Of a stretch of DNA of 64,000 nucleotides, positions 34,118-41,379 are shown piece by piece. The notes under the pieces were generated by a model, which made no database searches, was not told where the DNA came from, and worked only from the letters and a program-made list of their open reading frames with translations. Every line of letters starts with the position of its first letter. Within the stretch, counting starts at the first letter, position 1. Location of the stretch: positions 1 to 64,000 of the forward strand of contig JARROA010000014.1 in the NCBI GenBank assembly GCA_037384425.1, given 5' to 3'. The DNA is from Thiodiazotropha sp037384425 (GTDB lineage: Bacteria; Pseudomonadota; Gammaproteobacteria; Chromatiales; Chromatiaceae). The position numbers and the translations under genes are program-made.

Positions 34118-35426
34118 GCTTGGTCTCCACATTGATGCCGGTCTCCTTGAGAAAGCCTGTGGGCAGAATACCGCCGGCACAGATGATTGCCGCGTTGTTG
34201 GGAATCTCGATAATCTTGCCCTGCTGGTCGATGACGACGCCGTCCGAAGAAAAGGATTTAACGGTGGAATTGAACAGCAAGTTGATGCGGCCGGTATTCA
34301 CCGCCTTATCGACCCGCTCCCGATTCTTGCGCTTGGCCCTGCCGAACGCGCCGCTGCGGTAGGAGAGGGTGACCGTGGTGCCCGGCTGATCAGCGATGCT
34401 GGTGGCCGCCTCCAGAGCGCTGTCGCCACCGCCGACCACCAGGACATGCTGATTGCAGTACTGTTCGGGATCGATCAGGCGGTAGGTGACCTTGCTCATC
34501 TCCTCGCCCTCGACCCCCAGTTTTCTTGGCGTGCCACGACGGCCAATGGTCAGTAGCACAGTTCGGGTGTGATAGACGCCCTTGTTGGTCTTCACCTCAT
34601 ACCCCCCCTGAGTGTGCGGGGTTATGGCCTCGACACGCTCGTTATAGCTGATCTTGACGCCGGTCTTCTGTTCCACCCGCTGCCAGAAGGCCAGCAGCTC
34701 CTCCTTGGTGGTTTCGGTGAACTTCATCTCGCCGACCAGGGGCAGATTGACCGGGGCTGTCATCACCAGCTTGCCACGAGGGAATTGAAACACGGTGCCG
34801 CCGAGAGAGTCCTGCTCGACGGTCTTGTAGCGCAGCTTTTTCTCTATGGCACGCAGGGAGGCGCTGAAGCCGGAAGGTCCCGCTCCCACGATCACGACGT
34901 CGTAAGGTGCTTCTTGGCGCCTGGACTTCAGATCCTCCTGGAGGTGATCCAGCGCCTTGTAGCCCTGTTCGATGGCGTTGCGGATCAGTCCCATGCCGCC
35001 CAGCTCGCCGGCGATATAGATCCCCGGTTTGGAGGTCTCAAAATTGGGTTTCAGCACGGGGATATCCACACCACGCCTCTCGGTTCCGAATACCAGTGTG
35101 ATGGCGTCGAACGGGCAGGCGGTCTTGCAGGCGCCGTGACCGATACAGTTGGTGGGCGCGATCAGCTGCGCCTTGCCGTCGATCAGCCCCAGTACGGGGT
35201 GGTTGTGCTGCTCCGGGCAGGCCTTGACGCAGGTGCCGCAGCCCATGCACTTGGCTGGATCGATCAGTGGGTGAAGCGAGGCCGGCTCGGTCAGGCCGGC
35301 TTCCATCTCTTCTTGCATTACGGCAAAGTTTTTACGACTTTTCAGTCGCTTATGCGCAATATAGACACCCCAGATCAAGGCGATGGGGAAGAGGTAGATC
35401 AAATAGAGGTCGAAACTGAGCTGCAT
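34104..35426 (-). CDS. Membrane-anchored 4Fe-4S / FAD pyridine-nucleotide oxidoreductase
   Basis: A 440-residue protein. One N-terminal membrane helix (about residues 5-24) is followed by two ferredoxin motifs: C60-C63-C66-C70 (CMGCGTCVKACP) and C94-H97-C100-C104 (CIGHGACKTACP), where His replaces the second Cys. From about residue 176 there is a thioredoxin-reductase-like fold with FAD motif VVIVGAGPSGFSAS and a second nucleotide motif VLVVGGGDSALEAATS. It probably moves electrons between NAD(P)H and a membrane carrier. It is divergent from the cytochrome b-like/multihaem genes and shares the 268-base promoter region, so it most likely serves the same electron pathway. Confidence 0.85.
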   Translation of the reverse strand: MQLSFDLYLIYLFPIALIWGVYIAHKRLKSRKNFAVMQEEMEAGLTEPASLHPLIDPAKCMGCGTCVKACPEQHNHPVLGLIDGKAQLIAPTNCIGHGACKTACPFDAITLVFGTERRGVDIPVLKPNFETSKPGIYIAGELGGMGLIRNAIEQGYKALDHLQEDLKSRRQEAPYDVVIVGAGPSGFSASLRAIEKKLRYKTVEQDSLGGTVFQFPRGKLVMTAPVNLPLVGEMKFTETTKEELLAFWQRVEQKTGVKISYNERVEAITPHTQGGYEVKTNKGVYHTRTVLLTIGRRGTPRKLGVEGEEMSKVTYRLIDPEQYCNQHVLVVGGGDSALEAATSIADQPGTTVTLSYRSGAFGRAKRKNRERVDKAVNTGRINLLFNSTVKSFSSDGVVIDQQGKIIEIPNNAAIICAGGILPTGFLKETGINVETKHGTA

Positions 35427-35577
35427 CGATATGGGCTGACAGTGGGATCAAGAAGTACAGGAACCAGGGCCTAATTGTGAATTATTCCCCAAATAAATCC
35501 ATGACGGATTTAAGAATTTATTAATCGGTCGCTCACATAATCGACCCGAAGTTGGAAATATGTGAAGCTTCTCATAG

Positions 35578-35595
35578 ATGGGAAAAATCTCCCAT
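35578..35595. promoter_or_regulatory. Inverted repeat in the divergent promoter region
   Basis: ATGGGA-N6-TCCCAT, perfect 6-bp arms, 100 bases upstream of the cytochrome b-like gene and 152 bases from the oxidoreductase start. A half-site (TGGGAC) follows at 35612. The same TGGGA-N6-TCCCA dyad occurs at 53351-53366, upstream of the PKD-nonahaem gene. It is a candidate operator; no regulator is known to me. Confidence 0.45.
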
Positions 35596-35694
35596 AATAT
35601 GATCTCGTCTGTGGGACAATGGTATTGATTCGATTCCATGTGACAAAATTCGACACAAAAAATATGGTTATTTTATACCCAAACAGGTGATTTG

Positions 35695-36606
35695 ATGGAA
35701 ACGGCCGCCCTTGCAACCCAAGATGCCAAACCTCTGCTTCAGGGGTTTATCAGCAGTCTGAAACGAACCGCAGCGTATCTGAGTGTCCTGGGTTTTACCT
35801 TGTTTGCGCTGTTTCTCCTCTATATGGGCTGGCTCAACCGGACACAGGCGGTCTGGACCGCAGAGGACGGCTGGGGCTACTGGTTCGGTATCGTCGGGGG
35901 CAGTCTGATGCTGCTGCTTCTGCTCTACCCCATGCGCAAGCGTCTCCAGTTCATGTCGAAATGGCTGACGGTCAAATTCTGGTTCCGGCTGCATATGATC
36001 TTCGGCGTGCTCGGTCCGGTACTGATCATGATGCATTCCAGCTACCATCTGGGCTCGCTGAACGGCAGGATTGCGCTGTTCAGCATGCTGATCGTCGCCA
36101 TCAGCGGTCTTTTCGGCCGTTACTTCTATACCCGGATTCACTATGGCCTCTACGGCAGAAAGGCGACCTTCGCTTCGCTGCGGGCGGATTCCGAGATGTT
36201 GACCAAGAAGCTTGGTCCGCTGTTCGACGTGCAGCCGAAGGCGAAACAGTTGCTGACCGATTACGAGCAACGTGTCTTACACGCCCCCCGGGGTCCCCTG
36301 GCCAGCGCGATCCACTGGTTCAGCATGCGCTACACGGCGGCGCGACTCTACCATTCGGTGATTCGAGCGCTGAACAAAAAACTGTTGGCGGCAGCCCACT
36401 TGAAGGGTTGGGATCGGGCCAAGGTAAGGCGCAAACAGATGCGCATGCGCAGCATGTTGCTGGATCATCGGAGAGTGCTGCGTCAAATTCTCGAATTTCA
36501 TTTCTACGAACGGTTGTTCGCTATTTGGCATCTGTTGCACATGCCGCTTTTCATCATGATGGTGGTAACGGGGTTTGTGCATGTCTATGCCGTACACGCT
36601 TATTGA
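35695..36606 (+). CDS. Cytochrome-b-like inner-membrane protein
   Basis: A 303-residue protein with about five membrane helices (approximately residues 25-48, 62-82, 100-120, 125-150, 275-298). Histidines that could bind haem b are in RLHMIFGVLGPVLIMMHSSYH and in the last helix WHLLHMPLFIMMVVTGFVHVYAVH. The central part (about 155-265) is a basic, soluble loop. I recognise no named family. Position before two multihaem cytochromes suggests a quinol-to-cytochrome (or reverse) inner-membrane step. The ATG at 35695 follows AGGTGA. An in-frame TTG just upstream is ignored. Confidence 0.8.
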   Translation: METAALATQDAKPLLQGFISSLKRTAAYLSVLGFTLFALFLLYMGWLNRTQAVWTAEDGWGYWFGIVGGSLMLLLLLYPMRKRLQFMSKWLTVKFWFRLHMIFGVLGPVLIMMHSSYHLGSLNGRIALFSMLIVAISGLFGRYFYTRIHYGLYGRKATFASLRADSEMLTKKLGPLFDVQPKAKQLLTDYEQRVLHAPRGPLASAIHWFSMRYTAARLYHSVIRALNKKLLAAAHLKGWDRAKVRRKQMRMRSMLLDHRRVLRQILEFHFYERLFAIWHLLHMPLFIMMVVTGFVHVYAVHAY

Positions 36607-36633
36607 TTCAGCCTGCTACGGTAGTTGTTTGTG

Positions 36634-38211
36634 ATGCCTTTCCTGCGGCAAAGGCTACAGTGCATTGTGCTGTGCTGTCTGTGTTTGGCTTCGATGCCGG
36701 CGCTGGCAGGCAAACTCGATCTGTTGCTGATGCCCGGGCCGGTAATCGAGGGCCACGCCGAGTTCGAGGAGAAGTGCGAGAGCTGTCACGAGACCCTGAA
36801 GAAGGCAAGCCAGGCGGGGCGTTGCCTCTCCTGTCATGACCATGACGACATCAAGCTCGATATCGACAAGAGCGAAGGGTATCACGGACGTCTGGAGAAG
36901 GAACTGGCAAAGGACTGTAAACACTGCCACACGGACCACAAAGGGCGTGACCGTGATGTGGTGAATCTGGACACCGAATCCTTCGACCACGGACAAACCG
37001 ATTTCGAGCTCAAGGGTGCCCATCAGACCCTATCCTGTCGGCTCTGTCATACCCAGGAGCTGAAAAAGTACCGGGATGCCCCGAATATCTGCTTCGACTG
37101 CCACGAAGCCGACGACGCGCACAAAGGCAAGCTGGGCGAGGAGTGTGACAAGTGCCACAACGAGAAGAGTTGGCGCGAACAGGCCTTCGACCACGACAAG
37201 GACACCGAATACAAGTTGATCGGCCGTCACAATGAGATCGACTGCAAGCTGTGTCATGCAGATGAGCACTACAAAGATACGCCGAAGGATTGTTACAGCT
37301 GCCATCTGATCAACGACGTCCATAACGGGCGCTATGAGAACAAGTGCGAGAAGTGCCACAGCAGCTACGAGTGGAAGAAGCTGGTCTTCGATCATGGCAA
37401 GGACACCGAGTTCGCACTCGAGGGACGCCACGAAGAGGTGAAGTGCGACACCTGCCATGTCAAGGGGCCCTACGCCAAAAAACTGGAGAAGAACTGTTTC
37501 GCCTGTCATGAGAAAGACGACGAGCACAAGGGGCGCAACGGTGAGAAGTGTCAGGAGTGCCATAACGTGGAGAGTTGGAAGAAGACCGACTTCGATCATG
37601 ACAAGGACACTCCCTTCGCCATCAAGGGACAGCACAAGGAGTTGGTCTGCAGTGCCTGTCATCGCACCGCAGCGATGGATGCACTGAAAGATGCCACCTG
37701 CATCGACTGCCATCGGGCAGTTGATGTCCACAAGGGGGAGCAGGGCGAAAACTGCGGCTATTGCCACAATGAAAATGCGTGGAATCAGCGGGTGTTTTTC
37801 GAACACGACATCACACGTTTTCCGCTGATCGGTATCCACAGTGTCACCGCCTGTGAATCGTGCCACCTCAGCGCGCAGTTCCAGGAGGCGTCCATCGAAT
37901 GTCTCTCCTGCCACAAGGAGGAGGATGTGCACGAGGGACGCATGGGAAAGAAATGCGGCGAGTGCCACAACCCCAACGCTTGGATGCTATGGACCTTCGA
38001 TCACGATACCCAGACCGACTACAAGCTCGAGGGTAAACATAAGGAGCTCGTGTGCGAGGCCTGTCACCGGGTTTCTCTGGAAGAGCAGAAAAAACTGTCG
38101 AAACAGTGTTTCGGCTGCCATCGGGTAGATGATGTGCATCGTGGTGGCTTTGGACGCCACTGCGATCGCTGCCACAGTACCGAAACTTTCAAGGAACCTG
38201 TGTTTCGCTGA
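36634..38211 (+). CDS. Periplasmic 21-haem c-type cytochrome
   Basis: A 525-residue exported protein. The signal peptide is about residues 1-25 (ending PALAG). I count 21 CXXCH motifs. They are organised as seven three-haem units of about 67 residues, each with the pattern FDHDKDT-(E/P)-(Y/F)-x-(L/I)-x-G-x-H before the next motif and DVH or DEH just after another. The spacing and acidic/lysine-rich composition suggest an elongated periplasmic wire. It follows the b-like protein by 27 bases, and precedes the giant cytochrome by 23. The ATG at 36634 is taken; GTG at 36631 is an alternative with equally weak ribosome binding. Confidence 0.92.
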   Translation: MPFLRQRLQCIVLCCLCLASMPALAGKLDLLLMPGPVIEGHAEFEEKCESCHETLKKASQAGRCLSCHDHDDIKLDIDKSEGYHGRLEKELAKDCKHCHTDHKGRDRDVVNLDTESFDHGQTDFELKGAHQTLSCRLCHTQELKKYRDAPNICFDCHEADDAHKGKLGEECDKCHNEKSWREQAFDHDKDTEYKLIGRHNEIDCKLCHADEHYKDTPKDCYSCHLINDVHNGRYENKCEKCHSSYEWKKLVFDHGKDTEFALEGRHEEVKCDTCHVKGPYAKKLEKNCFACHEKDDEHKGRNGEKCQECHNVESWKKTDFDHDKDTPFAIKGQHKELVCSACHRTAAMDALKDATCIDCHRAVDVHKGEQGENCGYCHNENAWNQRVFFEHDITRFPLIGIHSVTACESCHLSAQFQEASIECLSCHKEEDVHEGRMGKKCGECHNPNAWMLWTFDHDTQTDYKLEGKHKELVCEACHRVSLEEQKKLSKQCFGCHRVDDVHRGGFGRHCDRCHSTETFKEPVFR

Positions 38212-38234
38212 CGTCAGCGTAAACAACAGTAGAG

Positions 38235-41200
38235 ATGAAGCCTATGAACAGCGTGACGATGAGAAACGACTTGCCTACATGCCGATTCTCCGGGATCAGG
38301 TATATACTCGCCTGGCTGCTGTTGGCGCTGGCGACATCACTCAGCCATACGGCTACCGCGGCGATCAGTGATTTCGATCACTTCGCCACCGGCTTTCCCT
38401 TGACCGGAGGGCATCGCAACGTCGAGTGCGACAGCTGCCATGTCAACGGCCTGTTTGTCGGCACACCGCAGGAGTGCGAGCGCTGCCACAATAATGTGCG
38501 CGCCGACGGCAAGACGCCGGACCACGTGCAAACCGATGACCAGTGTGACGACTGCCATACCACGACCGACTGGCGTCATGCCCGTTTCGATCACAGTAAT
38601 GTGTCCGACGATTGCAGCACTTGCCATAACGGTTCGACCAGCACCGGTAAAAGCACGGACCATATCCAAACAAGCAACACCTGCCAATTCTGTCACTCCA
38701 CCTTCAGCTGGACCCGTGTCAGTCGGGTGGATCACACCGCGGTGATGGGCACTTGCGTCAGCTGCCACAATGGCGTGACCGCCACCGGGCAGTCGCCCTC
38801 CCACATTGCCACCAGCGGCAGACCCTGCGAGGATTGCCACAACACCATCTCCTGGAGCTCCGGAACCTACGACCATGCGGGCGTCACCGGTAACTGCGCG
38901 AGTTGCCACAACGGCACCACCGCCACCGGAAAACACGCACGTCACATCCAATCGACTCAGGTCTGTGAGAGCTGCCATCGCGTCAATGCCTGGGTGCCGG
39001 TGACCCAGGTCGATCACACCAATGTGTTGGGTGCCTGCTCGAGTTGTCACAACGGCAGCATCGCGACCGGAAAATCCGCCGACCACATCGCCAGTACCGA
39101 TGTCTGTACCGACTGCCATACCACCAATGCCTGGGTGCCGGCCAATTTCGACCATGCCAGCGTCACCAGCAATTGTGCGAGTTGCCATAACGGCTCCTCG
39201 GCCACGGGCAAGAACGCCACTCACATCCAGACCACCAACGTCTGTGAGGCCTGTCACCGCAACACCGCCTGGGTGCCGGTGACACGAGTCGATCATACTC
39301 AGGTGCAGGGGGCATGCTTCAGTTGCCACAACGGGGTCACGGCACCGGGTAAGACCCCGGATCATATCGCCAGCAGCAATGTCTGTTCGGATTGTCACAC
39401 CACCAACGGCTGGATTCCGGCGACCTTCGACCACGCCAGCATCACCGGAAATTGTGCCAGTTGCCACAACGGCACCATGGCCACCGGCAAGAATGCGACC
39501 CATATCTCGACCAACAATATTTGCGAGGATTGTCATCGCAACACCGCCTGGGTGCCGGTGATCCGGGTCGACCATGCGGATGTGATCGGTAGTTGCAGCA
39601 GCTGCCACAACGGCACTACGGCACCCGGTAAAACAGCCGACCACGTACCGACCACGGCGGATTGCGCCACCTGTCATACCACGTCGGGATGGCTGCCGGC
39701 TGACTTCGATCATACGAATGTGACGTCGGATTGCGCCGGCTGTCACAATGGCTCGACGGCCACTGGTAAGGATGCAAACCACATTTCGACGAATAACTTG
39801 TGCGAAGACTGTCATCGCAACACCGCCTGGGTGCCGGTGATCCGGGTCGATCACAATGACGTGATCGGTACCTGCTACAGTTGCCATAACGGCACCACGG
39901 CGATCGGCAAGCACGCGGCGCATATTCAGAGCGGTAACGACTGCGAAACCTGCCACACCACCAGCGGCTGGGTCCCCGCCAACTTTGATCATGCGAGCAC
40001 CACCGCGAACTGCTCGAGTTGTCATAACGGCACCTCGGCCACCGGCAAGAACGCCAGCCATATCTCGACCACTAACGTGTGCGAGGATTGTCATCGCAAT
40101 ACGGCCTGGGTGCCCGTCATTCGGGTCGATCATGCGGATGTCATCGGCACCTGCTTCAGTTGCCACAACGGCACCACGGCCATCGGCAAAAATGCCAGTC
40201 ATATCGACAGCGGAAACGATTGCGAGACCTGCCACACCACCAGTGGCTGGATCCCGGCCAATTTCGACCACGCCAGTACCACGGCGAACTGTTCGAGCTG
40301 CCACAACGGCATTTCCGCCACCGGCAAGAACACCAGCCATATCCAGACCACCGACGTCTGCGAGGACTGTCACCGCAACACTGCCTGGGTACCGGTGATC
40401 CGGGTCGACCATGCCGATGTGATCGGCGCCTGCTTCAGCTGTCACAACGGCACTACCGCGACGGGTAAGACGCCTGACCATATCGCCAGCGACAATACCT
40501 GTGATCTGTGTCACTCCACCACCGCCTGGGTGCCTGCCAATTTCGACCACGCCAGCACCACGGCGAACTGTTCGAGCTGCCACAACGGTACTACGGCCAC
40601 GGGCAAGAACGCAGGGCACATCCAGACCACCAACGTGTGCGAGGACTGTCATCGCAATACCGCCTGGCTACCGGTGATCCGCGTCGATCACAACGACGTC
40701 ATCGGGACCTGCTTCAGCTGTCACAACGGCACCACGGCGATCGGCAAACCGGCCGACCATGTACCCAGCGACAACACCTGTGATCTGTGCCATACAACCG
40801 CAGGTTGGGTGCCGGCGAACTTCGATCATGCCAGCATCACCAACAACTGCATCAGTTGTCACAACGGCACCACGGCGACCGGAAAGAATGCGAGTCACAT
40901 CCAGACCACAAACGTGTGCGAGGATTGCCATCGCAACACCTCCTGGATACCGGTCGTCCGGGTCGATCACGCGGATGTGATCGGTACCTGCAACAGCTGT
41001 CATAACGGCACCTCGGCCACCGGCATGCCGTCGGGTCACTTCAACACCACGCAGCAGTGCGACCGCTGTCACTCGACCAGCGGCTGGCTGCCGGTCTCCA
41101 ATTACGTGCATGTAGGTAACTATCCGGGCAATCACGGAGTCAGACTGACCTGTAACGACTGCCATACCAGCAACAGCGAGATGATCCCCTGGCCCTTCCC

Positions 41201-41336
41201 GGCCTATCAACCGGATTGTGCAGCCTGTCATGCTAACGATTACAGGCAGGGTGAAGGACCGCACAGCAACCTGAGCAACGACCGTGATTGCGCGGGAAGT
41301 CGTTGCCATAGCGTGTCCGACAGGAATTGGGATTGA
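38235..41336 (+). CDS. Giant c-type cytochrome with 41 CXXCH and one CX4CH motif
   Basis: A 1033-residue exported cytochrome. The signal peptide ends near ATAA (about residue 43); the start could also be the ATG at 38247. I count 41 CXXCH motifs. A final CAGSRCH (CX4CH) near the C-terminus could bind a 42nd haem. Between hemes 9 and 37 the sequence is seven 93-residue units with four haems each. The composition is Thr, Asn, Gly and His rich, few acidic residues, unlike the 21-haem partner. It may be surface exposed. It is followed in the operon by a beta-barrel protein that could be its outer-membrane conduit. No sorting motif is visible. Confidence 0.92.
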   Translation: MKPMNSVTMRNDLPTCRFSGIRYILAWLLLALATSLSHTATAAISDFDHFATGFPLTGGHRNVECDSCHVNGLFVGTPQECERCHNNVRADGKTPDHVQTDDQCDDCHTTTDWRHARFDHSNVSDDCSTCHNGSTSTGKSTDHIQTSNTCQFCHSTFSWTRVSRVDHTAVMGTCVSCHNGVTATGQSPSHIATSGRPCEDCHNTISWSSGTYDHAGVTGNCASCHNGTTATGKHARHIQSTQVCESCHRVNAWVPVTQVDHTNVLGACSSCHNGSIATGKSADHIASTDVCTDCHTTNAWVPANFDHASVTSNCASCHNGSSATGKNATHIQTTNVCEACHRNTAWVPVTRVDHTQVQGACFSCHNGVTAPGKTPDHIASSNVCSDCHTTNGWIPATFDHASITGNCASCHNGTMATGKNATHISTNNICEDCHRNTAWVPVIRVDHADVIGSCSSCHNGTTAPGKTADHVPTTADCATCHTTSGWLPADFDHTNVTSDCAGCHNGSTATGKDANHISTNNLCEDCHRNTAWVPVIRVDHNDVIGTCYSCHNGTTAIGKHAAHIQSGNDCETCHTTSGWVPANFDHASTTANCSSCHNGTSATGKNASHISTTNVCEDCHRNTAWVPVIRVDHADVIGTCFSCHNGTTAIGKNASHIDSGNDCETCHTTSGWIPANFDHASTTANCSSCHNGISATGKNTSHIQTTDVCEDCHRNTAWVPVIRVDHADVIGACFSCHNGTTATGKTPDHIASDNTCDLCHSTTAWVPANFDHASTTANCSSCHNGTTATGKNAGHIQTTNVCEDCHRNTAWLPVIRVDHNDVIGTCFSCHNGTTAIGKPADHVPSDNTCDLCHTTAGWVPANFDHASITNNCISCHNGTTATGKNASHIQTTNVCEDCHRNTSWIPVVRVDHADVIGTCNSCHNGTSATGMPSGHFNTTQQCDRCHSTSGWLPVSNYVHVGNYPGNHGVRLTCNDCHTSNSEMIPWPFPAYQPDCAACHANDYRQGEGPHSNLSNDRDCAGSRCHSVSDRNWD
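38964..40916 (+). repeat. Seven tandem 279-bp in-frame repeats inside the giant cytochrome gene
   Basis: The codon for the first Cys of haem motif 9 (38964) and that of motif 37 (40917) are exactly 1953 bases apart, or 7 times 279. The motif 25 site at 40080 fits as four units (1116). Each unit encodes 93 residues and four haem sites, and is itself two related halves of about 46 residues. Units differ at scattered positions, so this is an old or gene-converted array rather than a fresh duplication. Confidence 0.85.
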
Positions 41337-41379
41337 GCATGTCGCGAACAATCACTCAGGTAATGACGGAATAGGCGAC

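Noticed and set aside
38337..40652. 771-codon open frame antisense to the giant cytochrome gene
   Set aside because: It mirrors the 279-bp repeats; the translation is a low-complexity Gly/Val/Ala/Arg pattern produced by the Thr/Asn/His-rich sense codons. Sense frame has a signal peptide and 41 haem motifs.
38964..40916. CRISPR-like array
   Set aside because: The regular 279-bp units are coding, without spacers, and encode haem motifs in frame.
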